From Novosphingobium sp049354825 (GTDB taxonomy: Bacteria > Pseudomonadota > Alphaproteobacteria > Sphingomonadales > Sphingomonadaceae): a DNA stretch of 64,000 nt. Below are positions 23,884 through 30,641 of this stretch, piece after piece. The notes under the pieces are model-generated. The model was not told where the DNA came from. It did no database searches and saw only the letters and a program-made list of their open reading frames with translations. A program made the position numbers and the translations under genes. The DNA is taken from contig NZ_CP186480.1 in NCBI RefSeq assembly GCF_049354825.1, forward strand, positions 2,294,001-2,358,000, written 5' to 3'. Each line of letters opens with the position of its first letter. Position 1 is the stretch's first letter.

Positions 23884-24249
23884 TCAGTGGATGGTCAGAC
23901 CCAGCTTGGCATAATCGACCTGACGATAGCCGAAGGCGTCGCGGCTGACAGCCTCGGGAACGATCGACTCGACCTCGTCGGCCATCACGCCAAAGCGGCG
24001 ACCTTCGCCGCAACGCTTTGCGAACTCGGGCTTGTAGTCGAACAGGTAGAGACCGTAACCGGCGGGGTGGGTGCCGACCTGGACGATGTTGTCCTTCAGC
24101 GCCGGATCCGACGATGTCTGCATTGCCGATGAATCACCACCCGAAGCTGAACCGGAACCGGTCAGGTCGCGGATCGAACCGAACAGCTTGAGCTCAGGGG
24201 CCTTGTATTCTTTCTTGGCGGTCGAGCCCGCTTGTTCGGTCTTGGACAT
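23884..24249 (-). CDS. lasso-type leader fused to Peptidase_S74 chaperone domain (putative RiPP precursor)
   Basis: A 121-residue protein in two parts. Residues 15-31 match the lasso leader rule YxxPxLxxxGxxxxLTG (Tyr15, Pro18, Leu20, Gly24, Thr30). Residues 47-121 match the S74 intramolecular chaperone of phage tail spikes: SDPALKDNI, then FDYKPEF, FGVMADEVESIVPEAV and GYRQVDYAKLGL. With Thr30 as the usual -2 residue, the core would start at Ser32 and could close a Ser1-to-Asp8 ring (Ser32-Asp39). Phage S74 domains cut themselves at a Ser at the domain start, here Ser47. An AGGAGAAG ribosome site precedes ATG 24249. That it is a true lasso precursor is inference. Confidence 0.8.
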   Translation of the reverse strand: MSKTEQAGSTAKKEYKAPELKLFGSIRDLTGSGSASGGDSSAMQTSSDPALKDNIVQVGTHPAGYGLYLFDYKPEFAKRCGEGRRFGVMADEVESIVPEAVSRDAFGYRQVDYAKLGLTIH

Positions 24250-24268
24250 GGTCTTCTCCTGTCTACCC

Positions 24269-24286
24269 CTTGCCGCTTCCGGCAAG
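24269..24286 (-). promoter_or_regulatory. hairpin in the precursor 5' leader
   Basis: Perfect 7-bp stem (24269-24275 with 24280-24286) and 4-nt loop, 20 nt upstream of the precursor ATG and just upstream of its ribosome site. The remaining 24287-24433 divergent region must hold both promoters; none is clear enough to call. Confidence 0.35.
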
Positions 24287-24433
24287 ACAGATTGCGCGTA
24301 ATGACAGGCGCCTGCTTGACCCATCCTGTCGCACTGCACAATAACCGTGAAACAAACTGGAAGCAAGCGCGTAAGCCAGCCAAACGCTTGGGTGTAATGG
24401 CCTGTCTTTCGCAACGCAGTGAAAGCGTAATAG

Positions 24434-24949
24434 TTGCCCCTGCCCACGCTCACAGGCCTGCTGCGAATCGGTCCCCGGGGCTGGATCGACGCGGCGCGGG
24501 CGCTGCGGGCGCTGCTCGGCGCGCGCCGGCGGCACGCCGCGCACGGTTTCGCCGCCAGCGGTCTTGATCGGCCCAGCCCGGGCGCCAGGGCCGCCGCGCT
24601 CGGCGACGACCAGCGCGCGCTGGTCGAACGGGTGCGCACGATGGTGCCGCGCGTGGCACACTACCTGGGCTGGCCGTCGGACTGCCTGATCCAGGCGCTC
24701 GCGGCGCAGGACTGGCTGCAGCGAGCGGGCATCTCGTCGCGGATCGTGGTCGGCGGGCGCGCCCGCGCGGGCCACGGCTTCGACGCACACGCCTGGTTGC
24801 TGGTCGGCACGCGCGAAGTGACCGGCTGGGACAATGCCGAGGCGGGCAGCTATGCCCGCTTTCCCGCCCGCGCCGAAGCCACCGCCTCCGAAGCTGCCCC
24901 CGAAGCTGCCGCCGAAGCTAGCGCAAGCCCGCCACGACGCGACATATAG
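24434..24949 (+). CDS. lasso peptide biosynthesis B2 protein (transglutaminase-like leader peptidase)
   Basis: A 171-residue homologue of the C-terminal half of McjB, the cysteine protease that removes the lasso leader. The triad is visible: Cys84 (WPSDCLIQALA), His119 (FDAHAWLL) and Asp133 (VTGWDNAEAG). It is the stand-alone B2 form that needs a separate leader binder, which is the PqqD-like protein of this cluster. TTG 24434 follows an in-frame stop directly upstream and is the only start that keeps the whole domain. The last 25 residues are a low-complexity EAAPEAAAEA tail. It is transcribed divergently from the precursor. Confidence 0.85.
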   Translation: MPLPTLTGLLRIGPRGWIDAARALRALLGARRRHAAHGFAASGLDRPSPGARAAALGDDQRALVERVRTMVPRVAHYLGWPSDCLIQALAAQDWLQRAGISSRIVVGGRARAGHGFDAHAWLLVGTREVTGWDNAEAGSYARFPARAEATASEAAPEAAAEASASPPRRDI

Positions 24950-25008
24950 CGTGGGAAAACGCCCCGGCGCGGCCTTGCCCCCATCATCTTGAGTGGTAAG
25001 CGCTGGCC

Positions 25009-25668
25009 ATGGCCCCGCTGATCGCGCCCTCGATCCTGTCCGCCGACTTCGCTCGCCTGGGCGAGGAGGTGCGCGCGATCGACGCCGCCGGAGCAGACTG
25101 GATCCACGTAGACGTGATGGACGGCCACTTCGTCCCCAACCTCACGATCGGTCCGGCGGTGGTGAAAGCGCTGCGCCCGCACACGCGCAAGCCGCTTGAC
25201 GTTCACCTGATGATCGCGCCGATCGACCCCTACCTCGAAGCCTTTGCCGAAGCCGGCGCCGATCACCTGACCGTCCATCCAGAGGCCGGACCCCACGTCC
25301 ACCGCACGGTGCAGGCGATCAAGGCGCTGGGCAAGCAGGCCGGCATCGCGCTCAATCCCGCTACCCCGGCCAAGGCGCTCGACTACCTGATCGACGAGAT
25401 CGACCTGGTCCTGGTGATGAGCGTCAACCCCGGCTTCGGCGGCCAGCATTTCATCGCCAGCCAGCTGCGCAAGATCGCCGCGGTGCGCACGATGATCGAC
25501 AAGGCGGGACGCGACATCCGGCTCGAAGTCGACGGCGGCATCGATGCCGAAACCGCCCGCCGGTGCGTGGAGGCGGGCGCCGACGCGCTGGTCGCGGGAA
25601 CCGCCACGTTCAAGGGCGGGCCCGAACGCTATGCCGCCAACATCGCCGCGCTGAAGGGGCTGGGCTGA
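25009..25668 (+). CDS. rpe: ribulose-phosphate 3-epimerase
   Basis: A 219-residue TIM-barrel enzyme of the pentose phosphate pathway interconverting ribulose-5-phosphate and xylulose-5-phosphate. The family motifs APSILSADFARL, HVDVMDGHFVPN, DVHLMI, MSVNPGFGGQ and EVDGGI contain the metal-binding His and the catalytic Asp pair. It is followed after one base by the heparinase-like gene, then purH, suggesting one operon. It also marks the right boundary of the RiPP cluster. Confidence 0.96.
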   Translation: MAPLIAPSILSADFARLGEEVRAIDAAGADWIHVDVMDGHFVPNLTIGPAVVKALRPHTRKPLDVHLMIAPIDPYLEAFAEAGADHLTVHPEAGPHVHRTVQAIKALGKQAGIALNPATPAKALDYLIDEIDLVLVMSVNPGFGGQHFIASQLRKIAAVRTMIDKAGRDIRLEVDGGIDAETARRCVEAGADALVAGTATFKGGPERYAANIAALKGLG

Positions 25669-25669
25669 C

Positions 25670-27538
25670 GTGGCCGACGCGGGATCGGCACTGCGCGCGG
25701 CCGCCGAGGGCGGTGACGAGGCGCTGGCCATCCCGCTGCCGGATGGCGACGAGGCGCTGGCCGCGCGTTCGCCCGCCAGCGAACTGATCGAGCCCGGCCG
25801 CGCGCTGGCGCTGGCCGATTTCGCGCCGCCGTCGCTGTCGGCCGGCGAACGGCTGATCCGCTTCGCTTACCGCATCGGCCTGCCGGGCCAGGCGCTGGCA
25901 CCGCTGAAGAAGCCGGCCAGGCTGCGCCTTCTCGCCACCGTCCGCAATCCGCTGCCGGGCAGCCGCGCCGCCGGGATGGCGCTGCGCGCCGGGCATTTCC
26001 TGGTCCTGGGCGCGCGCGTGCCGGTGACCAACGTCGACGCCGCCGGACCGCAGCGGCTTACCCCGCCGGCCGAGCGGGTGGTGCACACCTTTTCGTGGCT
26101 GGCCGACCTCGAGGCGGCGGCCGCGCGCGATGCCGCGGCGCCGGTCGCCGAAGCGATCCTGCTGCCGTGGCTGGCCGCCAATCGCGAAGCGCCGCGCCGG
26201 CCGGGCGCCAAGCGTTCCGGGGGGCCGGCCTGGGCCGTGAGCAACGCCGGCACGCGGCTGCTCAACTGGCTGGTGCACGCGCCGCTGATCCTGTCGGGCG
26301 ACAAGATGGTCCGCGCCCGCGTCCTGCGCACGATGGCCGAGACGGCGCGCTGGCTGGATCGCAATGTCGGCCGGGGCGAGGACACGCTGGCTGAAGTCGC
26401 CGGCTGGTGCGGCATCGTTGCCGCCGGACTGCTGCTGCCCGATGGCAAGCCGCGCCGGCTTTACGGCGAAGCCGGACTGATCAAGGCACTGGGCGAGCTG
26501 GTGGGCGATGATGGCGGGGTGCTGTCGCGCAGCCCGCTTGGCCAGGTCGAGGCGATCGCGCTGCTGGTCAAGCTGCGCGCCTGTTACGCCGCTCTGCGGC
26601 GCGAGCCGCCGGCTGCCCTCGACGCGATCCTGGCGCTGCTGGTGCCGCCGCTGCTGGCGCTGACGCACGCGGACGGATCGCTGGGATCGTGGCAGGGCGC
26701 ATGGGCGATCTCCGCCGACGAACTGGCCGCGCTGGTCGAGGCTTCCGGCGTGCGCACCCGCCCGCTGCGCGACGTGCGCCAGTGGGGCTATCAGCGCATC
26801 GCCGCCGGCAAGGGTGAGCGCGGGGCGGTGCTGCAGTTCGATGCCGCGCCGCCGCCGCTGGCACGCCACGCACGCACCGGCTGCGCCTCCACCCTGGCGT
26901 TCGAACTGTCGATCGGAGCGCAGCGGCTGGTGGTCAATTGCGGCGGCGCCGCGGCCGCCGGCGGGGCGATGCCGGTGCGGCTTGAGCAGGGCCTGCGCGC
27001 CAGCGCCGCGCATTCGGCGCTGGTGCTTGACGATGCCAACTCCACCGCGGTGCTGATCGGCGGCAAGCTGGGCAGCGGCGTGTCCGAGGTCGAGGTCGAC
27101 CGGCGGCTGGTCGAGGGCAAGCGCGGGGCCGGCAGCGGCGCCACCCGGCTGGAAGCCTCGCACAACGGCTATGCCGCGCGTTACGGCCTGGTCCACCGCC
27201 GCGTCCTGATCCTGCGCGACGACGGCGGCGAGTTGCGCGGCGAGGACGTGCTGGTCCCCTCGGGCCGCGGCAAGCGCGGCAAGGTCGCCTTCGCGATCCG
27301 CTTCCATCTGGGTCCCGGTGTCGATGCCCGCGCCGCCGAGGACGGGCAGGGCGCCGGCATCGCCATGCCCGACGGCTCGTACTGGCAGTTCCGTACCAAC
27401 GCCGGCGACGTGACGGTGGAGGACAGCCTCTGGGCCGACAGGCACGGCCGCCCACAGGCGATTCGCCAGATCGTGGTCCAGGGCCTGGTGTCGCGCGGCG
27501 GCGCCACGTTTGCCTGGCTGTTCAAGAAAATGGGATGA
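25670..27538 (+). CDS. heparinase II/III family protein
   Basis: A 622-residue protein with an N-terminal (alpha/alpha) toroid and a C-terminal beta-sandwich beginning near residue 370 (LQFDAAPPPLARHAR), the layout of heparinase II/III-like polysaccharide lyases. No signal peptide is visible, so cytoplasmic action or an unrecognised export route is likely. This family sits between rpe and purH in many sphingomonads (recollection), where its substrate is unknown. GTG 25670 lies one base after the rpe stop; the next gene starts 7 nt downstream. Confidence 0.83.
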   Translation: MADAGSALRAAAEGGDEALAIPLPDGDEALAARSPASELIEPGRALALADFAPPSLSAGERLIRFAYRIGLPGQALAPLKKPARLRLLATVRNPLPGSRAAGMALRAGHFLVLGARVPVTNVDAAGPQRLTPPAERVVHTFSWLADLEAAAARDAAAPVAEAILLPWLAANREAPRRPGAKRSGGPAWAVSNAGTRLLNWLVHAPLILSGDKMVRARVLRTMAETARWLDRNVGRGEDTLAEVAGWCGIVAAGLLLPDGKPRRLYGEAGLIKALGELVGDDGGVLSRSPLGQVEAIALLVKLRACYAALRREPPAALDAILALLVPPLLALTHADGSLGSWQGAWAISADELAALVEASGVRTRPLRDVRQWGYQRIAAGKGERGAVLQFDAAPPPLARHARTGCASTLAFELSIGAQRLVVNCGGAAAAGGAMPVRLEQGLRASAAHSALVLDDANSTAVLIGGKLGSGVSEVEVDRRLVEGKRGAGSGATRLEASHNGYAARYGLVHRRVLILRDDGGELRGEDVLVPSGRGKRGKVAFAIRFHLGPGVDARAAEDGQGAGIAMPDGSYWQFRTNAGDVTVEDSLWADRHGRPQAIRQIVVQGLVSRGGATFAWLFKKMG

Positions 27539-27545
27539 CATCGAC

Positions 27546-29135
27546 GTGAAGGACGTAACGATCCGCCGGGCGCTGCTTTCGGTGTCCGACAAGGCCGGCC
27601 TCGTGGACCTGGGCAAGGCGCTGGCCGCGCGCGGGGTGGAACTTGTCTCTACCGGCGGCACCGCGAAGGCGCTGCGCGATGCCGGGCTCGACGTGCGCGA
27701 CGTATCCGACCTGACCGGCTTTCCCGAGATGATGGACGGCCGGGTCAAGACCCTGCACCCGATGGTTCACGGCGGGCTTCTGGCCGTGCGCGACGATCCG
27801 GCGCACGCGGCGGCGATGGACGAGCACGGCATTGGCGCGATCGACCTCGTCATCGTCAACCTCTACCCGTTCGAGGCGACCGTGGGACGCGGCGCGGACC
27901 GCGACGAGGTGATCGAGAACATCGACATCGGCGGCCCCAGCATGGTCCGCTCGGCCGCCAAGAACCACGCCTACGTCACCATCGTCACCGACCCGGCCGA
28001 CTATCCGGCGCTGCTGGCGGAACTGGAGAACACCCGCGGCGCGACCACCGGCGATTTCCGCAAGCGCATGGCGGCGCGCGCCTTTGCCGCCACCGCCGCC
28101 TACGACGCGATGATCGGCCAGTGGTTCGCCTTTGCCGACCAGGGCGAGAAGTTTCCCCCGATGGTCAGCATGACGCGCGTGCTGGCAAGCCCCCTGCGCT
28201 ATGGCGAGAACCCGCACCAGGACGCCGCGCTTTATCTGCCGCGCGGGCCGCACGCCAACGGGCTGCCGCAGGCAAGCCAAGTCCAGGGCAAGGAGCTGTC
28301 CTACAACAACTACAACGATGCCGCCGCCGCGCTGGAGCTGGTGGCCGAATTTGCCGGCGGCGCGCCCGCGATCGTGATCGTGAAGCACGCCAACCCCTGC
28401 GGCGTGGCGCAGGCGGACACGCTGCTCGCCGCGTGGCAGGGCGCGCTCGCCTGCGATGATGTCTCCGCGTTCGGCGGCATCGTTGCCGCCAACGTCCCGC
28501 TCGACGGGCCGACGGCAGAGGCGATCTGCGCGATCTTTACCGAAGTCGTGGTCGCCCCCGGCGCCGACGAGGCGGCGCGCGCCGCGTTTGCCAGGAAGAA
28601 GAACCTGCGCCTGCTGATCACGGGCGACCTGCCCGATCCGCGCCGCCCCGGCCAGACGATGGCGATAATCGCCGGCGGCATCCTGGTCCAGGACCGCGAC
28701 AGCGGCGCGATCACGCGCGACGATCTCAAGGTCGTGACCCAGCGGGCGCCAAGCGAACGCGAACTCAACGACTGCCTCTTCGCCTGGACGGTGGCGCGCC
28801 ACGTCAAGTCGAACGCGATCGTCTATGCCAGGGACGGCGTCACCGCCGGCATCGGCGCGGGCCAGATGAACCGCCGCGATTCCAGCCGGATCGCCGCGAT
28901 GAAGGCCGCCGAAGCCGCCGAAAAGCACGGCTGGAGCGAGCCGCGCACGCTCGGCAGCGCGGTCGCCTCCGACGCCTTCTTCCCCTTCGCCGATGGCCTG
29001 CTGGCGGCAGCCGAAGCCGGCGCCACCGCGGTGATCCAGCCCGGCGGCTCGATCCGCGACGACGAGGTGATCCGGGCCGCCGATGAGGCTGGCCTTGCGA
29101 TGGTGTTCACCGGGATGCGCCACTTCCGGCATTGA
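27546..29135 (+). CDS. purH: bifunctional AICAR formyltransferase/IMP cyclohydrolase
   Basis: A 529-residue enzyme catalysing the last two steps of IMP synthesis. The N-terminal MGS-like cyclohydrolase domain (about 1-195) contains SVSDKAGLVDLGKAL, STGGTAKAL and GRVKTLHPMVHGG. The C-terminal transformylase domain includes RYGENPHQ, the VKHANPCG catalytic region and DAFFPFADG. GTG 27546 is chosen because it gives the usual N-terminus and length; the open frame upstream overlaps the heparinase-like gene. Confidence 0.96.
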   Translation: MKDVTIRRALLSVSDKAGLVDLGKALAARGVELVSTGGTAKALRDAGLDVRDVSDLTGFPEMMDGRVKTLHPMVHGGLLAVRDDPAHAAAMDEHGIGAIDLVIVNLYPFEATVGRGADRDEVIENIDIGGPSMVRSAAKNHAYVTIVTDPADYPALLAELENTRGATTGDFRKRMAARAFAATAAYDAMIGQWFAFADQGEKFPPMVSMTRVLASPLRYGENPHQDAALYLPRGPHANGLPQASQVQGKELSYNNYNDAAAALELVAEFAGGAPAIVIVKHANPCGVAQADTLLAAWQGALACDDVSAFGGIVAANVPLDGPTAEAICAIFTEVVVAPGADEAARAAFARKKNLRLLITGDLPDPRRPGQTMAIIAGGILVQDRDSGAITRDDLKVVTQRAPSERELNDCLFAWTVARHVKSNAIVYARDGVTAGIGAGQMNRRDSSRIAAMKAAEAAEKHGWSEPRTLGSAVASDAFFPFADGLLAAAEAGATAVIQPGGSIRDDEVIRAADEAGLAMVFTGMRHFRH

Positions 29136-29171
29136 GCCGGGCCGTCAACTCGCGGCCTTCGCGGCGCCGGA

Positions 29172-29192
29172 CCTTGCGCCCGTCGCGCAAGG
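29172..29192 (+). terminator. hairpin downstream of purH
   Basis: An 8-bp perfect stem (29172-29179 with 29185-29192) and 5-nt loop, 36 nt after the purH stop, without a T-run. The following bases include another perfect inverted repeat at 29222-29236, which may belong to the promoter region of the next genes. Confidence 0.4.
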
Positions 29193-29282
29193 CTGAACGC
29201 GCCCCGGTGCATCCATTCAGCGGTTCGCAACGAACCTGGGTTCAGGACAAGCGACCAACGAATCGAGAAGAGAGGTGTCCCC

Positions 29283-29408
29283 ATGGGACTTTTTCGCAAC
29301 GACGCCCTGAAGGCCTTCGGGATTGGCTTCGCGCTCGGCGCGGCTCTGCTGGCGGGCAATTTCACCGCGCAGGCGCACGCCCCCACGGTCGCGGCCGCGC
29401 ACAAGTGA
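29283..29408 (+). CDS. small single-span membrane or secreted protein upstream of msrA
   Basis: A 41-residue ORF starting MGLFRNDALKAFG and continuing with a hydrophobic segment (IGFALGAALLAG), then a short Ala/His-rich tail. The N-terminus could be a signal anchor or signal peptide. A GAGAGG ribosome site lies 5-10 nt upstream of ATG 29283, and its TGA overlaps the msrA GTG (GTGA at 29405). This coupling is the main reason to accept it as real. Function unknown. Confidence 0.65.
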   Translation: MGLFRNDALKAFGIGFALGAALLAGNFTAQAHAPTVAAAHK

Positions 29409-30070
29409 AGCTGCGCGCGGTGCTATTCGCCGCGGCGCTGACCGCCGCGTGCCAGCCCAGCCTGGCAGCGGGCGAAACGGTGCTGCTCGCGCCGCCCGCC
29501 GCCCGCGCCGCGCATGAAGCGCCGGGGCTGAAGACCGCGGTTTTCGCCGGCGGCTGCTTCTGGGGCGTCGAGGCGGTGTTCAGCCACGTGAAGGGGGTGA
29601 CCAGCGCGGTGTCGGGCTTTGCCGGCGGCAGCGGCGCTGCCAGCTACGACCAGGTCAGCGAAGGCAACACCGGCAAGGCCGAGGCCGTGCGCGTCACTTA
29701 CGATCCGCGCGTCGTGCGCTATGACCAGTTGCTGCAGGTGTTCTTCTCGGTCGTCACCGATCCCACCCAGCTCAACCGGCAGGGCCCCGACACCGGCAGC
29801 CAGTACCGCAACGCCCTGTTCCCGCTGGGCGCCGAACAGCGCGCCGTGGCGAGTGCCTATGTCGCGCAGCTGAAGCGCGCGAACACCTGGCGCGCGCCGA
29901 TCGTGACCCGCATCGAAGGCGGCGGTTTCTACCCGGCAGAGGGCTATCACCAGGACTTCGCCGCCAAGAACCCCACCCACCCCTACATCGTGCGCTGGGA
30001 CGCCCCCAAGGTCAGCGCGCTGAAACGCTACTTCCCCGGCCTGTACCAGCCCGGCTTCCGGCGCGGCTGA
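29405..30070 (+). CDS. msrA: peptide methionine (S)-S-oxide reductase, exported
   Basis: A 221-residue MsrA with an N-terminal signal sequence (MKLRAVLFAAALTAACQPSLAA). The Cys in TAAC could serve as a weak lipobox; otherwise signal peptidase I would cut after SLAA. The catalytic motif is GGCFWGVEAVF, with EGYHQDF and GSQYRNAL also conserved. It reduces S-sulfoxides of methionine in periplasmic proteins. GTG 29405 overlaps the stop of the 41-codon ORF; the longer open frame upstream is spurious. The matching MsrB is at 37952-38431, also exported. Confidence 0.9.
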   Translation: MKLRAVLFAAALTAACQPSLAAGETVLLAPPAARAAHEAPGLKTAVFAGGCFWGVEAVFSHVKGVTSAVSGFAGGSGAASYDQVSEGNTGKAEAVRVTYDPRVVRYDQLLQVFFSVVTDPTQLNRQGPDTGSQYRNALFPLGAEQRAVASAYVAQLKRANTWRAPIVTRIEGGGFYPAEGYHQDFAAKNPTHPYIVRWDAPKVSALKRYFPGLYQPGFRRG

Positions 30071-30100
30071 GCCCTTCTAACCGCGGCGGGTTGCGCCTAT

Positions 30101-30113
30101 ATGGTCTGACCAT
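30101..30113 (+). promoter_or_regulatory. palindrome over the Fur/Zur-family start codon
   Basis: ATGGTC-T-GACCAT is a perfect 13-bp palindrome covering the first two bases of the start ATG (30112). It could be an autoregulatory operator; it does not resemble a standard Zur or Fur box. Confidence 0.3.
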
Positions 30114-30588
30114 GCCAGGCCCCAACCATCACGACCTGACGGGCGACGCGCTCGTCGCCGCCGCCAAGGGCTCGCTCGTCGCCGCGGGCGAACAGTGGAC
30201 CGAGATGCGCGCGGGCGTGTTCGAGGCGCTGGCCCACCACGATCGCCCCGCCTCCGCTTACGACATCGCTGACGAGGTTTCGGCCGCGCGCGGCAAGCGG
30301 GTGGCCGCCAACAGCGTCTACCGCATCCTCGACCTGTTCGTGAAATCGAACCTCGCGCGCCGGGTCGAGAGTGCCAATGCCTACCTGGCCAACCCGCACC
30401 CGGGCTGCCGGCACGACTGCATCTTCCTGATCTGCGATGCTTGCGGCAAGGCCATCCACATCGACGATGACCGGCTCACCGGCGCGCTGGTCGATGCCGC
30501 CCACGGCGCCGGCTTCGCCGATATCCGCCCGGTGGTGGAGCTGCGCGGCCAGTGCGAGGACTGCGGCCAGGGCGAGCAGGAAGGCTGA
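30112..30588 (+). CDS. zur: Fur family transcriptional repressor (Zur-like)
   Basis: A 158-residue regulator. A winged helix covers about residues 20-85 (RPASAYDIADEVSAARGKRV, NSVYRILDLFVKSNL), followed by the dimerisation domain with HDCIFLICDACGK and CEDCG. These two CxxC pairs are the structural zinc site. The His-rich metal site HPGCRHDC lies between. The overall pattern fits Zur better than Fur. The ATG at 30112 is preferred; an upstream TTG at 30091 would add seven residues. Confidence 0.82.
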   Translation: MPGPNHHDLTGDALVAAAKGSLVAAGEQWTEMRAGVFEALAHHDRPASAYDIADEVSAARGKRVAANSVYRILDLFVKSNLARRVESANAYLANPHPGCRHDCIFLICDACGKAIHIDDDRLTGALVDAAHGAGFADIRPVVELRGQCEDCGQGEQEG

Positions 30589-30641
30589 CGGCCTTTTCGT
30601 TTCATTCGACACCAAATAGACAGCGGTGTAAGCACCGCGAC

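Noticed and set aside
23884..24106. S74 domain as evidence of a prophage
   Set aside because: No other phage gene is present nearby, and the neighbours are RiPP enzymes. The domain is short and fused to a RiPP leader.
24879..24930. Repeated gaagctgcc-like units as a CRISPR or tandem-repeat element
   Set aside because: They are a short coding low-complexity tail (EAAPEAAAEA) inside the B2 gene, not spaced repeats.
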